From positions 28,648,005 to 28,712,004 of the forward strand of contig CAIIXF020000008.1 of the NCBI GenBank assembly GCA_903813345.2: a stretch of DNA of 64,000 nucleotides, read 5' to 3'. The stretch comes from Owenia fusiformis. Lineage: Eukaryota > Annelida > Polychaeta > Sabellida > Oweniidae. Of this stretch, positions 34,103-45,385 are shown in pieces. The stretch's first letter is position 1, and every line of letters begins with the position of its first letter. The position numbers were made by a program, and so were the translations under genes. A model generated the notes under the pieces. The model made no database searches. It was not told the DNA's origin and saw only the letters and a program-made list of their open reading frames with translations.

Positions 34103-35251
34103 ATGATGCACATTTGTTCGTATGATAACCTGCAATGGCATACTTTTTAAATATTTAGCACTCTACCATTCACTTCACTATTCACTTGAGAGTATGGACT
34201 ATAAACTGATTTCATTTTATTGAGTAAGATAATGATGAGTGTCTTGCTAAACTGCTATCGAACTCTGAATAGAACAAGTTTATGGTTGATTCTTTTCCAG
34301 AATATCAGGCTATGTTAAATACCAGGTGCAGATAATAAATTATATAAAATCGCTTGTCATCACCTAATATAGATTGTAATTAAACATGTTTAACGTATAG
34401 AAAATAGTTTTGTTAAATGACCACAATATGTTGTTAAAATAGAATTGTCATGTATTCACATAAAGAAATACTATAGGCTTCATTCCAGAATTTCACCAAG
34501 GTTTGCACGTATGTGGGGCAACAATTTGCTTTTGTCAGTTGTATGGTATTGGCGAATGAGCCTTTCTCTTCTAGCACACTTTGATGGGGGTTAAAATTTC
34601 CTGATTTTCTGTTCCTGAACTGCCTACGTATTCTCTGCTGTGTGCCAAACATACAATCTCTGAAATCATATGTTGTTTTTGTTACTTTATCTTTCATTCC
34701 CATGTTATCAAGTACAAACGCTTTGAATTCCTTCTAAAAGCAATTAGACAATTTTACCACTTTAATTGTATTTAAACCTTGTCATATGTTCAAATAAATG
34801 TTAATGGTTGAAATCATTATCATATAATTATGTGTTCAACTTGAGATGGGAAATTATGGTTTTGCTCAATCTCTTCCGAATCACTGCAATTGTAACCTGG
34901 GCCATTTCGGTCTATCTAGTGTGTAGCCTTATAAATGAGGGCAAACGTTGTGTGTTTCACAAGTGATGAATATTAAAATACTAATATTAAAATTTGATTC
35001 GATCTTCTTTAAAAAAATGCCTCATATATTTTATATATTTTTATATTAAAAACATTCCTCATGAAATGAGATATTCTATGGACCACAACCTGCTTTGTCT
35101 TGGAACTATCACACTAACTCTCTATATTAACAATACTATTATCACTAATTACATTAAAAACAATCATTGATTGGGAACAAACTATGTATTGACTTATTCA
35201 GTCTGTATTCCTCTATTGCTACATATATCATTCGTGGGCGACACTGTTTAC
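34103..35251. other. Module E 3-prime region, no gene
   Basis: AATAAA at 34334 and 34793. AT-rich, with no other signal. Confidence 0.5.
34334..34339 (+). promoter_or_regulatory. Poly(A) signal AATAAA for module E
   Basis: Canonical hexamer about 230 bp after the stop. Confidence 0.5.
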
Positions 35252-35451
35252 GATATCTTCCTCCGCTTAAGGTAAGGCAACTCTGATTTTGGTTTTACAG
35301 ATAAGATAACTGATATGCGGTGATGCGGTAACGTTATGAGAGTTTATAATGGAGAGCTAAGATGATACATTATACTGTGTATTGAAAACTGACATAATCT
35401 TTACTGTATCTTACATTTCTAGTTATCTTCCCTTAAGCGCTAGAAGATATC
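35252..35451. mobile_element. 200-bp MITE
   Basis: GATATCTTCCTCCGCTTAAGG at the left pairs imperfectly with CCTTAAGCGCTAGAAGATATC at the right. No coding content. Confidence 0.55.
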
Positions 35452-35959
35452 CTTGAACTGTGGCGCCGACGCATGCTATATGAACAAATTATCATATTCC
35501 ATGGTCCCCTTGTCATATGAGTCTGATTTGCTTCAAATATCAAAGCATTCGTCAACTATAAAGTAGTTAAATTCGATGAAAACTAAAAATATCAAAACGG
35601 ACACTTCCCGTCCACCATCTTTGATACAAAGGTGACGGCCGTTACCTTTGCTTGATACTGACCAGTGTTAAGTGGCTTCCAGGTTGAGGGAATTTTCCTA
35701 CGTCAAGCTTTGATAGAAACCATTAGCGAAGTTCCAGCTTTAGCAAAGTTCTTTGGAATATGCAGGGATGTCTGGTTCATCCTCAGCTTCATGCCTAAAA
35801 TATAAAATATGAAGTATTCACATTACTTTTGATGAAGTATCGTTAACAAAAAGGCATTTAAATGAAATAGTAAATTGTTAAAGAAAATTATTTCCTATAC
35901 ATATTGAGATTTTGTTTCACCCATGATTCTACCCCCAAAAGCAATTTTCTTTTCAGTAT

Positions 35960-38400
35960 TAATTATGTCACCACCAAAAGTGGTGACATATTGTTATGGT
36001 CTCCGTTTTTTTATGTCACCACCAAAAGTGGTGACATATTGTTATGGTCTCCGTTTTTTTGCGACGGCGGTTGGTGGTTGGCGGTTTGTGGTTGGAGGTT
36101 GGCGTCCGGCGTCTGTAACAATTTCTTACAACTTCCTATAACTTAACAAATACTGTTTAGACTGACTTCAATTTTTTTCTAAATCATCTACATGTTCTCA
36201 GAAGTTCAAATCTGACTTTAGATTTGACATTTGACCTTCAATGACCTTCTCAAGGTCAAAAAGGTCTTTTTTCAACTTGCTTCACATTGACTAATTTTTT
36301 TTTCAAAATCATCTACATGTTCTCAGAAATTCAAATCTGACTTTAGATTTGACATTTGACCTTCAAATCTGACTTTAGATTTGACATTTGACCTTCAATG
36401 ACCTTCTCAAGGTCAAAAAAGGTCAAAAAGGTCTGTTTTCAACTTGCTTCAAATTGACTAAATTTTTTTTTCAAAATCATCTACGTGTTCTCAGAAATTC
36501 AAATCTGACTTAAGATTTGACATTTGACCTTCTCAAGGTCAAAAAAGGTCAAAAAGGTCTGTTTTCAACTTGCTTCAAATTGACTAAAAAAAATTTTCAA
36601 AATCATCTAAGTGTTCTCAGAAATTCAAATCTGACTTTAGATTTGACTTAAGATTTGACATTTGACCTTCAATGACCTTTTCAAAGTCAAAAAAGGTCAA
36701 AAAGGTCTTTTTTCAACTTGCTTCAAATTGACTAAACTTTTTTTTTCAAAATCTACATGTTCTCAGAAATTCAAATCTGACTTTAGATTTGACATTTGAC
36801 CTTCAATGACCTTCTCAAAGTCAAAAAAGGTCTTTTTTCAACTTGCTTCAAATTGACTTAACTTTTTTTTTCAAAATCTACATGTTCTCAGAAATTCAAA
36901 TCTGACTTTAGATTTGACATTTGACCTTCAATGACCTTCTCAAAGTCAAAAAAGGTCAAAAAGGTCTTTTTTCAACTTGCTTCAAATTGACTAAATTTAT
37001 TTTTAAAAATCATCTACATGTTCTCAGAAATTCAAATCTGACTTTAGATTTGACATTTGACCTTCAATGACCTTCTCAATGTCAAAAAAGGTCAAAAAGG
37101 TCTTTTTTCATCTTGCTTCAAATTAACTAAAAAAATTTTTCAAAATCATCTACATGTTCTCAGAAATTCAAATCTGACTTTAGATTTGACATTTGACCTT
37201 CAATGACCTTCTCAAGGTCAAAAAAGGTCAAAAAGGTCTGTTTTCAACTTGCTTCAAATTGACTAAATTTTTTTTTCAAAATCATCTACGTGTTCTCAGA
37301 AATTCAAATCTGACTTAAGATTTGACATTTGACCTTCTCAAGGTCAAAAAAGGTCAAAAAGGTCTGTTTTCAACTTGCTTCAAATTGACTAAAAAAATTT
37401 TTCAAAATCATCTAAGTGTTCTCAGAAATTCAAATCTGACTTTAGATTTGACTTAAGATTTGACATTTGACCTTCAATGACCTTTTCAAAGTCAAAAAAG
37501 GTCAAAAAGGTCTTTTTTCAACTTGCTTCAAATTGACTAAACTTTTTTTTTCAAAATCTACATGTTCTCAGAAATTCAAATCTGACTTTAGATTTGACAT
37601 TTGACCTTCAATGACCTTCTCAAAGTCAAAAAAGGTCAAAAAGGTCTTTTTTCAACTTGCTTCAAATTGACTTAACTTTTTTTTTCAAAATCTACATGTT
37701 CTCAGAAATTCAAATCTGACTTTAGATTTGACATTTGACCTTCAATGACCTTCTCAAAGTCAAAAAAGGTCAAAAAGGTCTTTTTTCAACTTGCTTCAAA
37801 TTGACTAAATTTATTTTTAAAAATCATCTACATGTTCTCAGAAATTCAAATCTGACTTTAGATTTGACATTTGACCTTCAATGACCTTCTCAATGTCAAA
37901 AAAGGTCAAAAAGGTCTTTTTTCATCTTGCTTCAAATTAACTAAAAAAATTTTTCAAAATCATCTACATGTTCTCAGAAATTCAAATCTGACTTTAGATT
38001 TGACATTTGACCTTCAATGACCTTCTCAAGGTCAAAAAAGGTCTTTTTCAACTTGCTTCAAATTGACTAATTTTTTTTTCAAAATCATCTTCATGTTCTC
38101 AGAAATTCAAATCTGACTTTAGATTTGACATTTGACCTTTAATGACCTTCTCAAGGTCAAAAAAGGTCAAAAAGGTCTATTTTCAACTTGCTTCAAATTG
38201 ACCAAATTTTTTTTTCAAAATCATCTACATCTTTTCAGAAGTTCAAATTTGACTTTACAAGTTCTCAGAAGTTCAAATCTGACTTTAGATTTGACCTTTG
38301 ACCTTCAATGACCTTCTCAAGGTCAAAAGGTATTTTCCAACTTGCTTTAAATTGACCAAATTGTTTTAGGTGGTGACATTTTGTCATGTTAATGCCTTGT
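35960..38400 (+). mobile_element. Dispersed element with internal satellite
   Basis: The head is ATGTCACCACCAAAAGTGGT followed by GACATATTGTTATGGTCTCCG, present twice in tandem (35966 and 36014), with a G-rich ACGGCGGTTGGTGGTTGGCGG block. The tail is GGTGGTGACATTTTGTCATG then TTAATGCCTTG. The same head and tail occur at 49196-49611, and the tail recurs at 39630-39662, so this is a mobile family. No protein is encoded and I cannot name the class. Confidence 0.7.
36175..38345 (+). repeat. Tandem satellite, about 16 units of roughly 115-160 bp
   Basis: The unit has TCATCTACATGTTCTCAGAA, TTCAAATCTGACTTTAGATTTG, TTTGACCTTCAATGACC, TCTCAAGGTCAAAAAAGGTC and AACTTGCTTCAAATTGACTA. Units vary by small insertions and deletions. 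A higher-order block of about 805-814 bp is repeated once: the variant CTACGTGTTCTCAG appears at 36481 and 37286, and TCATCTTGCTTCAAATTAAC at about 37108 and 37922. Confidence 0.92.
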
Positions 38401-38800
38401 GTGCAATTGCTGCACTCACCAGCCTCAAATAAGTCTACATTATGTTCCTTTCACTTCATATCCAGTTGCAAACATGAATTACCCACCTCTTTGCTGAATG
38501 TGCGTCTTGTATTGCCATCATCTTACATATAATATTGTTTGTGAAAATTGTACAGGAGAGTCTCCATGTTCAAGTGATGTATGATCAATATATGAGTCGA
38601 AGGTATCCTCATGACTCGTGTTATAATATCCACATTAAAACATTTTTGGCCTGCAATGGACGTATCATGAATTCGAACATGACTGTATTCACGCCTTCTA
38701 TAAACTGTAAACAAAGTCAACATTTCACCCGGGGTATATTCGCGAACAAAACCCCTGGTAATATGTGTAATGTGTGACGTCATAACAGCGGGCCGTAGTA

Positions 38801-38834
38801 ATGGCGGACCATAATGAATATTCGAAACCTTTTG
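38801..38834 (+). CDS. Candidate first coding exon, MADHNEYSKPF
   Basis: ATGGCGGAC at 38801 in a CpG-containing context (GTGACGTCATAACAGCGGGCCG upstream, which includes a CRE-like TGACGTCA). The frame is open for 11 codons and ends at TTTTG|gtgagt in phase 1. Phase 1 would fit the alternative acceptor at 42720. It shares the MAD start with the exon at 39942. No transcript evidence can be seen. Confidence 0.35.
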
Positions 38835-38858
38835 GTGAGTTTTCATGTTCGAATCGTG

Positions 38859-38992
38859 ATATAGACCTCAGAGCAGGGACAATATCGTCGAATACACCCC
38901 TTAGGGCTATGGCACAAAAGCTTTCAGAAAACTTTTGTGCCTAGCCCTGTGGGGTGTATTCGACGATATAACCCCTGCTCTTTGGTCTATAT
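38859..38992. repeat. 134-bp near-perfect foldback
   Basis: ATATAGACCTCAGAGCAGGG then AATATCGTCGAATACACCCC pairs with the complement ending at 38992. The loop lies near 38910-38930 (AAAGCTTTCAGAAAACTTTT). It begins 24 bp after the donor of the candidate exon above. Confidence 0.9.
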
Positions 38993-39659
38993 TTCTTAAT
39001 TAGGGTATGAAGCTGTGTTATCATTCAAATGTATAGTCAGGATAAGGGATTGCAAGTTAGTATCAGATTTAATGCAAATGAATCAAGTGATATCAGATGA
39101 GTGATCCATCCAATAATGTAATTTCAGGCCATCAATTTGATATCTAGCAGTTGTTCTAAGAACACGGTAGTACTAGCATATCATATTATAAATACACACA
39201 CATATGAATTAATCAAACTGTTACACCACTGCTCTTTCTGTTTAGTATAAATGTTAATAAACTTACCCGAAAGCCAACACATTCACATGGAGACAATGCT
39301 ATTTTCAGTTCAAAGTAAGAGTAATTGCTCGGATATCGAAGCTCTAACATGTAAAGTTTTAACCACGCAAGTAGGAACTGATTTTATAGTATGTAGAATA
39401 TATCAATACAAGGCATCAGTTATAGTCTCAAACTTTTTTTGAGGTTGGTGGCTGGTGTTTGGCAGTTGGTGTTCTGTGGTCAGTTTTCAGTGACTGAAAC
39501 AAATGGCGGGTCGTGACATTTTGTATGTGAACTCCTTGATAATGAATGAATGAGACATGTAAAATCATAAATTGTGTATTTGGGGATAATACACATGTTA
39601 CTCTTGTAATGATTTGTAATAACTCACCAGGTGGTGACATGTTGTCATTATAATGCCTT

Positions 39660-39795
39660 GTCTATTATATATGAATAAACACAAGCAAGGAGCACACGTG
39701 TCTCGAACTCGCAACCTCGTGGTTACGGCGCCCAATCGCCTAGCTTGATCGTGCCGGCGCTTAAGCACTCTCGGCCAACTCGACAACCCCAAAAA
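39660..39795 (-). mobile_element. tRNA-derived SINE-like sequence
   Basis: On the - strand, GTTGGCCGAGAGTGCTTAAG (A-box-like, Leu/Ser style) is followed by GGTTGCGAGTTCGAGAC (B-box GGTTCGA type), spaced as in a tRNA head. It runs on into a short body near 39660. There is no intact tRNA cloverleaf or 3-prime end, so it is a SINE head or tRNA fossil rather than a tRNA gene. Confidence 0.65.
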
Positions 39796-39876
39796 AAGGT
39801 TGTTTTGTCAGTCGATCTGACTAGAGGCAGTTGAAGTTAACGCTCGAACACACCAGACATTTCTATCCCACCCCAT

Positions 39877-39932
39877 GATTAGTGAGCGGAGCTAATTTCA
39901 AGGGTGATGGTAAAGACGAGGCATGGCGCCCA
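39877..39932 (+). repeat. 56-bp perfect inverted repeat, left copy
   Basis: GATTAGTGAGCGGAGCTAAT through GACGAGGCATGGCGCCCA is present exactly, in reverse complement, at 46060-46115. The left copy lies 10 bp upstream of the module F start codon, in its probable 5-prime UTR or promoter. Confidence 0.95.
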
Positions 39933-39941
39933 CACCTAACT

Positions 39942-39955
39942 ATGGCGGACCAGCA
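39942..39955 (+). CDS. Module F first coding exon (MADQ)
   Basis: ATG GCG GAC CAG CA|gtaagt: a start codon followed by a strong donor. The leftover CA joins the single A at 40330 to give MADQQYVGFQCYYC. The upstream DNA is CpG-containing. The same phase-2 exit would also fit the acceptors at 42718, 47381, 49900 and 58206. Confidence 0.7.
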
Positions 39956-40329
39956 GTAAGTTTATTTCTCTAAGTTCTACTCTTTATTGGCCTTGTGCTG
40001 GCCTGTAACTAGGTGCACTGATCCTTCAGATGCCCATAATTAGATTTGTAATGTAAAAAGATTCATACTTATATTTGAAACGGATACGAAGTGATGTGAA
40101 AAGAAAATTTTTCAAAATAATGATACTTATCCTGCATAGAATTCCTTGATATTGCAATTATGTAATTATGTAATTATTGTTGATGAACATATTTATATCG
40201 TAAACCCATCCATTTGCAGTCAAATCAGGAGATTTTGATTCCTCGAAAGGAAGAGCAATGGTTATGGTAATAAAAGCATGTTTGGACGAGCCGTGGAATA
40301 GGGATTACATTTATCCTGTTTATTTTCAG

Positions 40330-41231
40330 ATATGTGGGATTCCAGTGTTACTACTGTCACGGAAAATCAAAAGACTTTGATGAAATAATACACCACCTGA
40401 TCAATAAACACCCTACAAATGAAATGAAAATTCGAAAAATCGTTATATGTCAACAGAATAATAAAATTAATTACAAGAAATTTTTCTCATGTGGTTCCTG
40501 AAGAAATTAAAGCAAGTGGCAAGAGGATTGTGGTACAAGACAAGGAGTCAATGACAATTTCTATAACCCAATCCTCAAGTGATTCTCATGTTGTCTCGAA
40601 ATGCTCTAAATTAGTTGACACTACACCAGTTAAGCACAATGCAACATTTAACAATGAAATTGAATGTAATGAAATGGACAATGACAATGAAATAGAAAAT
40701 AGAAATGAAATGAGTGATAGTATAAATATGACATCTAATGATAACAATAGCAATAATGATGGAGCTACAGATGAAAACAACGACGAGTTGTTAAGAGAAT
40801 TTGCTAACATGATGCCTCAAGTCATCAATAGACTGTCAGATGATGGATCTTTGACAACTATACGTCAATTCTTTCACCTAATCACAACTGACGTGTTCCC
40901 GTTAGACAACATTGCCTATAGATGTTTTCTGGATGTTCTTGAGTGGATGGGGTGCGGTGCTAGCACACAATTTCGTTATAGATTCCCCGATACAATACGC
41001 TTCTGGAGGATTGGTTACCGCCTTTTCAAGGGTAAATTCCTGAGATATATGAATGGGGTCAACGATGGTGGTATATCCAACTTTATTGTTCCAACTAAGG
41101 CTGTTCTGAAAAAGAACAGCGAGATAAAAGAGGACGCTATGCCTGGCATAAACAGTTTAGCAATTGATGATATTGCTGAGAAAGATCGTGGTTCTATGAA
41201 AACAAGAAAAATTGTGGTTAGTACTGTATAA
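40330..41231 (+). CDS. Module F second exon: uncharacterised N-terminal domain protein, one apparent frameshift
   Basis: After acceptor tattttcag the first frame reads YVGFQCYYCHGKSKDFDEII and on through HHLINKHP, a C2H2-like pocket, to KKFFS, then stops at TGA 40499. From the TTTTT tract at 40481-40485 the neighbouring frame continues HVVPEEIKASGKRIVVQDKE to TAA at 41229. Dropping one T joins them, so one long protein of roughly 300 residues is likely. The middle is Asn/Asp-rich. The C-terminal domain has FPLDNIAYRCFLDVLEWMG and RFWRIGYRLFKGKFLRYMNG. I recall this pairing from unnamed mollusc-type proteins, but no function is known to me. AATAAA follows at 41273, so the exon may be terminal, or it may splice on to the fingers at 42718. 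Confidence 0.7.
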
Positions 41232-41272
41232 ATATGCTTGTAATGTTCTTCAGTACTACATGTATAGTAGGG

Positions 41273-41278
41273 AATAAA
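41273..41278 (+). promoter_or_regulatory. Poly(A) signal AATAAA after module F domain exon
   Basis: Canonical hexamer 42 bp after the stop at 41231, so a short transcript ending here is possible. Confidence 0.5.
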
Positions 41279-41820
41279 TACATTATCTTGATATGCTATG
41301 ACATATTTAAAAAAATTAATACATGTCCATTAACCCTAAATATCCCAGGGGCCTTCACCTCAGTATGTTATTTGGATAACATTTGAAGTAAGCATCAGTT
41401 CTGCCAGAATTTTAATGTAGCTTTGGGATATTGGAATAATTTATTGCATGTATGGCCTGGTCCAAGCTTGCAAACTGCAACCAGGCTCCCAGTAACTCTT
41501 ATTGTTTACAATTTGTTTTTATTTAGCCAATAGTAATCTGGTTCAAGTTTACATGGATCATGGCCCGGGGGAGGGGCTACTAGTTACCTTTTTTATGTTA
41601 TTGATTAGCAACATTTATTAAAACAAAAATAAGAAATAGTGATGATTTTCTGCCCAGATGCTATTGACAAGGGTTCGCTTGAACATTTGAGACTTTGAGA
41701 ATTTAGGGAAGATTTTGACATGAAGAGAATGCCTAGGAACAAAACCTCAGAGGCAGTAAAATTTAATTATATCATTCCATAAATTAACTAATTAATGTCA
41801 AAATTCCATTATATAACCTT

Positions 41821-41986
41821 GTATTCACGAATGCAACTAACGGCTGTCGGCTATCGGATTAACCTACTTTTTGTTGGCAACTCATTTGAATAGTATATTC
41901 CACAATTCCATTCATATTTGGATGAGCTGGTCATAAATAGTAGGTTAATCCGGCAGCCGACAGCCGTTAGTTACATTCGCTAATAC
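41821..41986. mobile_element. 166-bp foldback MITE
   Basis: GTATT..CGAATG.AACTAACGG, CTGTCGGCT and GGATTAACCTACT at the left are repeated inverted at the right, ending at 41986. The arms cover about 45 bp each. Confidence 0.85.
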
Positions 41987-42099
41987 AAGCTAAGTAAAGG
42001 ACCGTATAGAGTTTGGACAGTCATGATCTTTCTTCATTAGTACTTTCTGGCCATAAATACTTGATAATAAAAATATCAATGCAACTCCATGAAAAATTA

Positions 42100-42420
42100 T
42101 ATTGATTATGACCCCACCGTGTCACTTTTTGTAAAATGTCAGGCCAATTTTCTAAAAAGAAGATTTTGTTTTTCTCAATTTAAACATATCAAAAGCTTCT
42201 TCTACACTATATTTACAACTTCTGAAAAGGGGATGTGGATTGAAATGTCATAAAGTTAAAATCCACAAATCCCATTTAATTTTTCCAAAGGTAAAGCTCG
42301 TGCTATCCATTATATCCATATCCATTTGACAAGTAGTTCACTTTTAAAAAATTTCAGGGGGTTTCACATTTGACAATTTTCTGACCAAAACATCATTTCA
42401 CAACTCCTGGGTAAAATCAA
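42100..42420 (-). repeat. Dispersed repeat, copy 2
   Basis: Reverse-complement relative of 32990-33330; both copies lie in introns or spacers before zinc-finger exons. Confidence 0.6.
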
Positions 42421-42717
42421 ATGATTTTGAAAGAATTTTTTGCCTGTACCCCCTGGCTATAGAGCCGTGTCCCACTCAACCAAGAAAGCTATCATGCTTT
42501 GATTTCTCATACAAATTCTTTCCATGAACATGCTAACATATGTACAGGAAAAAAGGTCTGAGTGTATTAATGAATTAGGCTAATCTCAGGTGAGATCGAC
42601 ATCTCAAATCAACCCATGTTTTAGAGAAAAAAACAAATCAAGACAAAAAATTTCCTAATCATTGTGGCTAACGATTTCGATGACATCGATTTAAATATTA
42701 CATTTTGTATATTTCAG

Positions 42718-43684
42718 AGTTTTGTGCCCTACTACTATCCCTTGTGAGATGCATGAGATGCAAGAAAGTCCAAGTGACACCGACAGTTCATCTAATGATG
42801 AAATGCGAAATATTGATGAAGCCCCTGGCCCTGCGGAACAAGATGGACAGATGCATGTAGCCAATGAATCCATTGATGACATTCATCCAGCAAACTATTC
42901 GACTATAAATGTAGATGATGAGCCAGTCGAAGCATGTGATGAGAGTTGTATATCATTGAACATCTCTGTCATGTCAATTAATGAACCATTGGATGATGAT
43001 ACTACACCTACTAAGAGTAACATTGGATGTAAAACAAGGACGCCTCTTAAAAACAGTGAAAAGAAAAGAGTATGCAATTTGTGTGGATATACAACCAAAT
43101 GGCACTACCATTTGAAACGTCATATGAAAACTCATAATGATGAGTTCGCAGTGAAATGTCATATTTGTCAAAAGTCTTTTGCTGATAAATACGCAGTTGG
43201 AAAGCATATCAGATCTAAACACCAGCATGAAACGTATATATGTGAACACTGTGGAAAGTCTTTTAAGTCTCAAAATTCAATACCCAGACATGTAACAGAA
43301 ATACATGGGGAAGGCTTAAACTATAGGTGTGAAAAATGTGGTAAAGACTGTTTGAGATATTCTCACTATCAAGACCACATAGATTGGCATAATGGAGTTA
43401 AGAAATACAAATGTAAATATTGCCAAAAGTCTTACTTTTGGACAGGTAGTTTAAGTAACCATGAGTCTGTCTGTAAGGCAAAACAAGAAAATAAGCCTAT
43501 AACAAAGAAGTACAGCTGTCTCTTATGCAAAAAAAGTTTTTCTCTACAAAGATATCTCAAAACCCATGTAAAGCTACATGATACAAATCAACCAAAAACA
43601 AAGTGCTCAATGTGTACAAAATCATTTAGTTCTAAATCAAATCTTAAAAGACATGTTAAGATAATACATAAGGCTGTGTTTTAA
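42718..43684 (+). CDS. C2H2 zinc-finger module F, terminal exon (seven fingers)
   Basis: The acceptor is tatatttcag|ag, where the doubled AG allows entry at 42718 (one leading base) or 42720 (two leading bases). The frame has no early ATG requirement and begins VLCPTTIPCEMHEMQESPSD. An acidic region follows (DIHPANYSTINVDDEPVEAC). Then come seven fingers: CNLC, CHIC, CEHC, CEKC, a C2HC finger (CKYC, H-x4-C), CLLC and CSMC. Stop TAA at 43682. Whether it follows the 40330 exon is open: the obvious donors at its end (for example TTA|gtactg at 41220) give phase 1, which fits 42720. The 39955 donor fits 42718. Confidence 0.9.
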
Positions 43685-43779
43685 ATCTCATCTGGTGATG
43701 GTTACTACAGATTTTAAGTATTGTGTTCATATTAGATAAAACACACTAAATGTGGACTTTATGTTTATGTATAGCCTAC

Positions 43780-43785
43780 AATAAA
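43780..43785 (+). promoter_or_regulatory. Poly(A) signal AATAAA for module F fingers
   Basis: Canonical hexamer about 95 bp after the stop. Confidence 0.6.
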
Positions 43786-43790
43786 TTTTA

Positions 43791-44639
43791 GTGTTAAAAA
43801 CATGCTACCCGGTGGAGTAGCGTTTTTATATTTTTGAAGTTTGAAACTTTGGTCTATATAAAATGTTCAATTGCTTAAGAGTGCTATTAGCAGGAAGAGA
43901 GTATATTCTCAAGGGATGTTATTACCCTGTTTGTAATTAGATTAGATATTTTGTTTAAACATACACTGTATAAGAAATCAGTCATATAATTTAAAATGTT
44001 GAGGTAATTATTAGTCTATTCCATGTATGTATCTTTCATATCATGTGACCAATGATAGAGCAATAGCTATTTTTAGAGGAAATATTGAGTAGCCCTCTGT
44101 AGTAGATCTATCAGAGGTAAAGTGCTTATTTATGTTTATAAAGGTTTATTTTTATATTGAAGCAGATGTTATTTGTAAAAGTTTTGCTCATACACTGTGC
44201 ATGGTACTTCAGATGGATGGACAGTGGAACATCATCTCAAGTGAAAGTGTCACAGGCATTCATCATAGAATATTTGATAGTTTAAATGTTGTTTATTATA
44301 ACCTTGTTTGGGTATTGCACATTTCATGACCCTTTTTAGAATAAGTTAATAAATGTTTCTATTTTTAAGTCACTTGTCATGTTTTTGATAAAATAAGAAT
44401 GGAAGAAAGCCATTTTAGGATGTCCCCTGACAAAGTGTACCATAATTTACACTAAGCTTGACACTAATTGTTTTTAATTGTTTCATCATAAAAATGTTTA
44501 TTTTCTCATTATTTACTTAGGATCCAATGGATAAGTGTCATGGCCACTTCAGTCAATCATTAACAATTTACTCAATGTGTTAACAGTGATTATGTTGTCT
44601 CAGAAAAAATTAATCTGACAAAAGTTTATCCCACAGTGC
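43791..44639. other. Spacer, no gene
   Basis: AT-rich. The open stretch 44132-44329 lacks any domain or splice support. Confidence 0.5.
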
Positions 44640-45385
44640 AAAAACTTGTGACTACATCTGCCATGGATGTTAACAACCTCTGACTACATCTGCCACGTTA
44701 ACAACCTCTGACTACATCTGTCATGGTAACAACCTCTGACTACATCTGTTATGTTAACAACCTCTAACTACATCTGCCATGTTAAAAACCTCTGATTACA
44801 TCTGTCATGGTAACAACCTCTCACTACATCTGTCATGGTAACAACCTCTCACTACATCTGTCATGGTAACAACCTCTCACTACATCTGTCATGGTAACAA
44901 CCTCTCACTACATCTGTTATGTTAACAACCTCTAACTACATCTGCCATGTTAAAAACCTCTGACTACAACTGTCATGTTAACAACCTCTCACTACATCTG
45001 TCATGGTGACAACCTCTGACTACATCTGTTATGTAAACAACCTCTAACTACATCTGCCATGGTAACAACCTCTGACTACATCTGATGTGTTAACAACCTC
45101 TGATTACATCTACCATGTTAACAACCTCTCACTTCATCTGTCATATGAACAACCTCTGACTACATCTGTCATGTTAACAATCTCTGACTACAACTGTCAT
45201 ATTAACAACCTCTGACTACATCTGTCATGTTAACAATCTCTGACTCTATCTGCCATGTTAACAGCCTTTGACTACACTTGTCATGTAAATAAAGTCTGAC
45301 TTCATTAATTATGTTAACAATTTCTGAATACACCTGCCATGTTAACAACCTTTGACATCAACAATCGCTGACTACATCTGTCATG
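44640..45385 (+). repeat. Minisatellite, about 28-bp unit, roughly 25 copies
   Basis: The unit is about TGTTAACAACCTCTGACTAC then ATCTGTCA, with variants (CATGGTAACAACC and TCACTAC). The copies at 44810-44920 are the most alike; the ends are degenerate. Confidence 0.93.

Noticed and set aside
39690-39790. Functional tRNA gene on the - strand
   Set aside because: A and B boxes are present, but I could not fold a full cloverleaf with an acceptor stem; a SINE head fits better.
44640-45385. CRISPR-like repeat array
   Set aside because: Units abut without unique spacers and degenerate gradually; it is a minisatellite in an animal genome.
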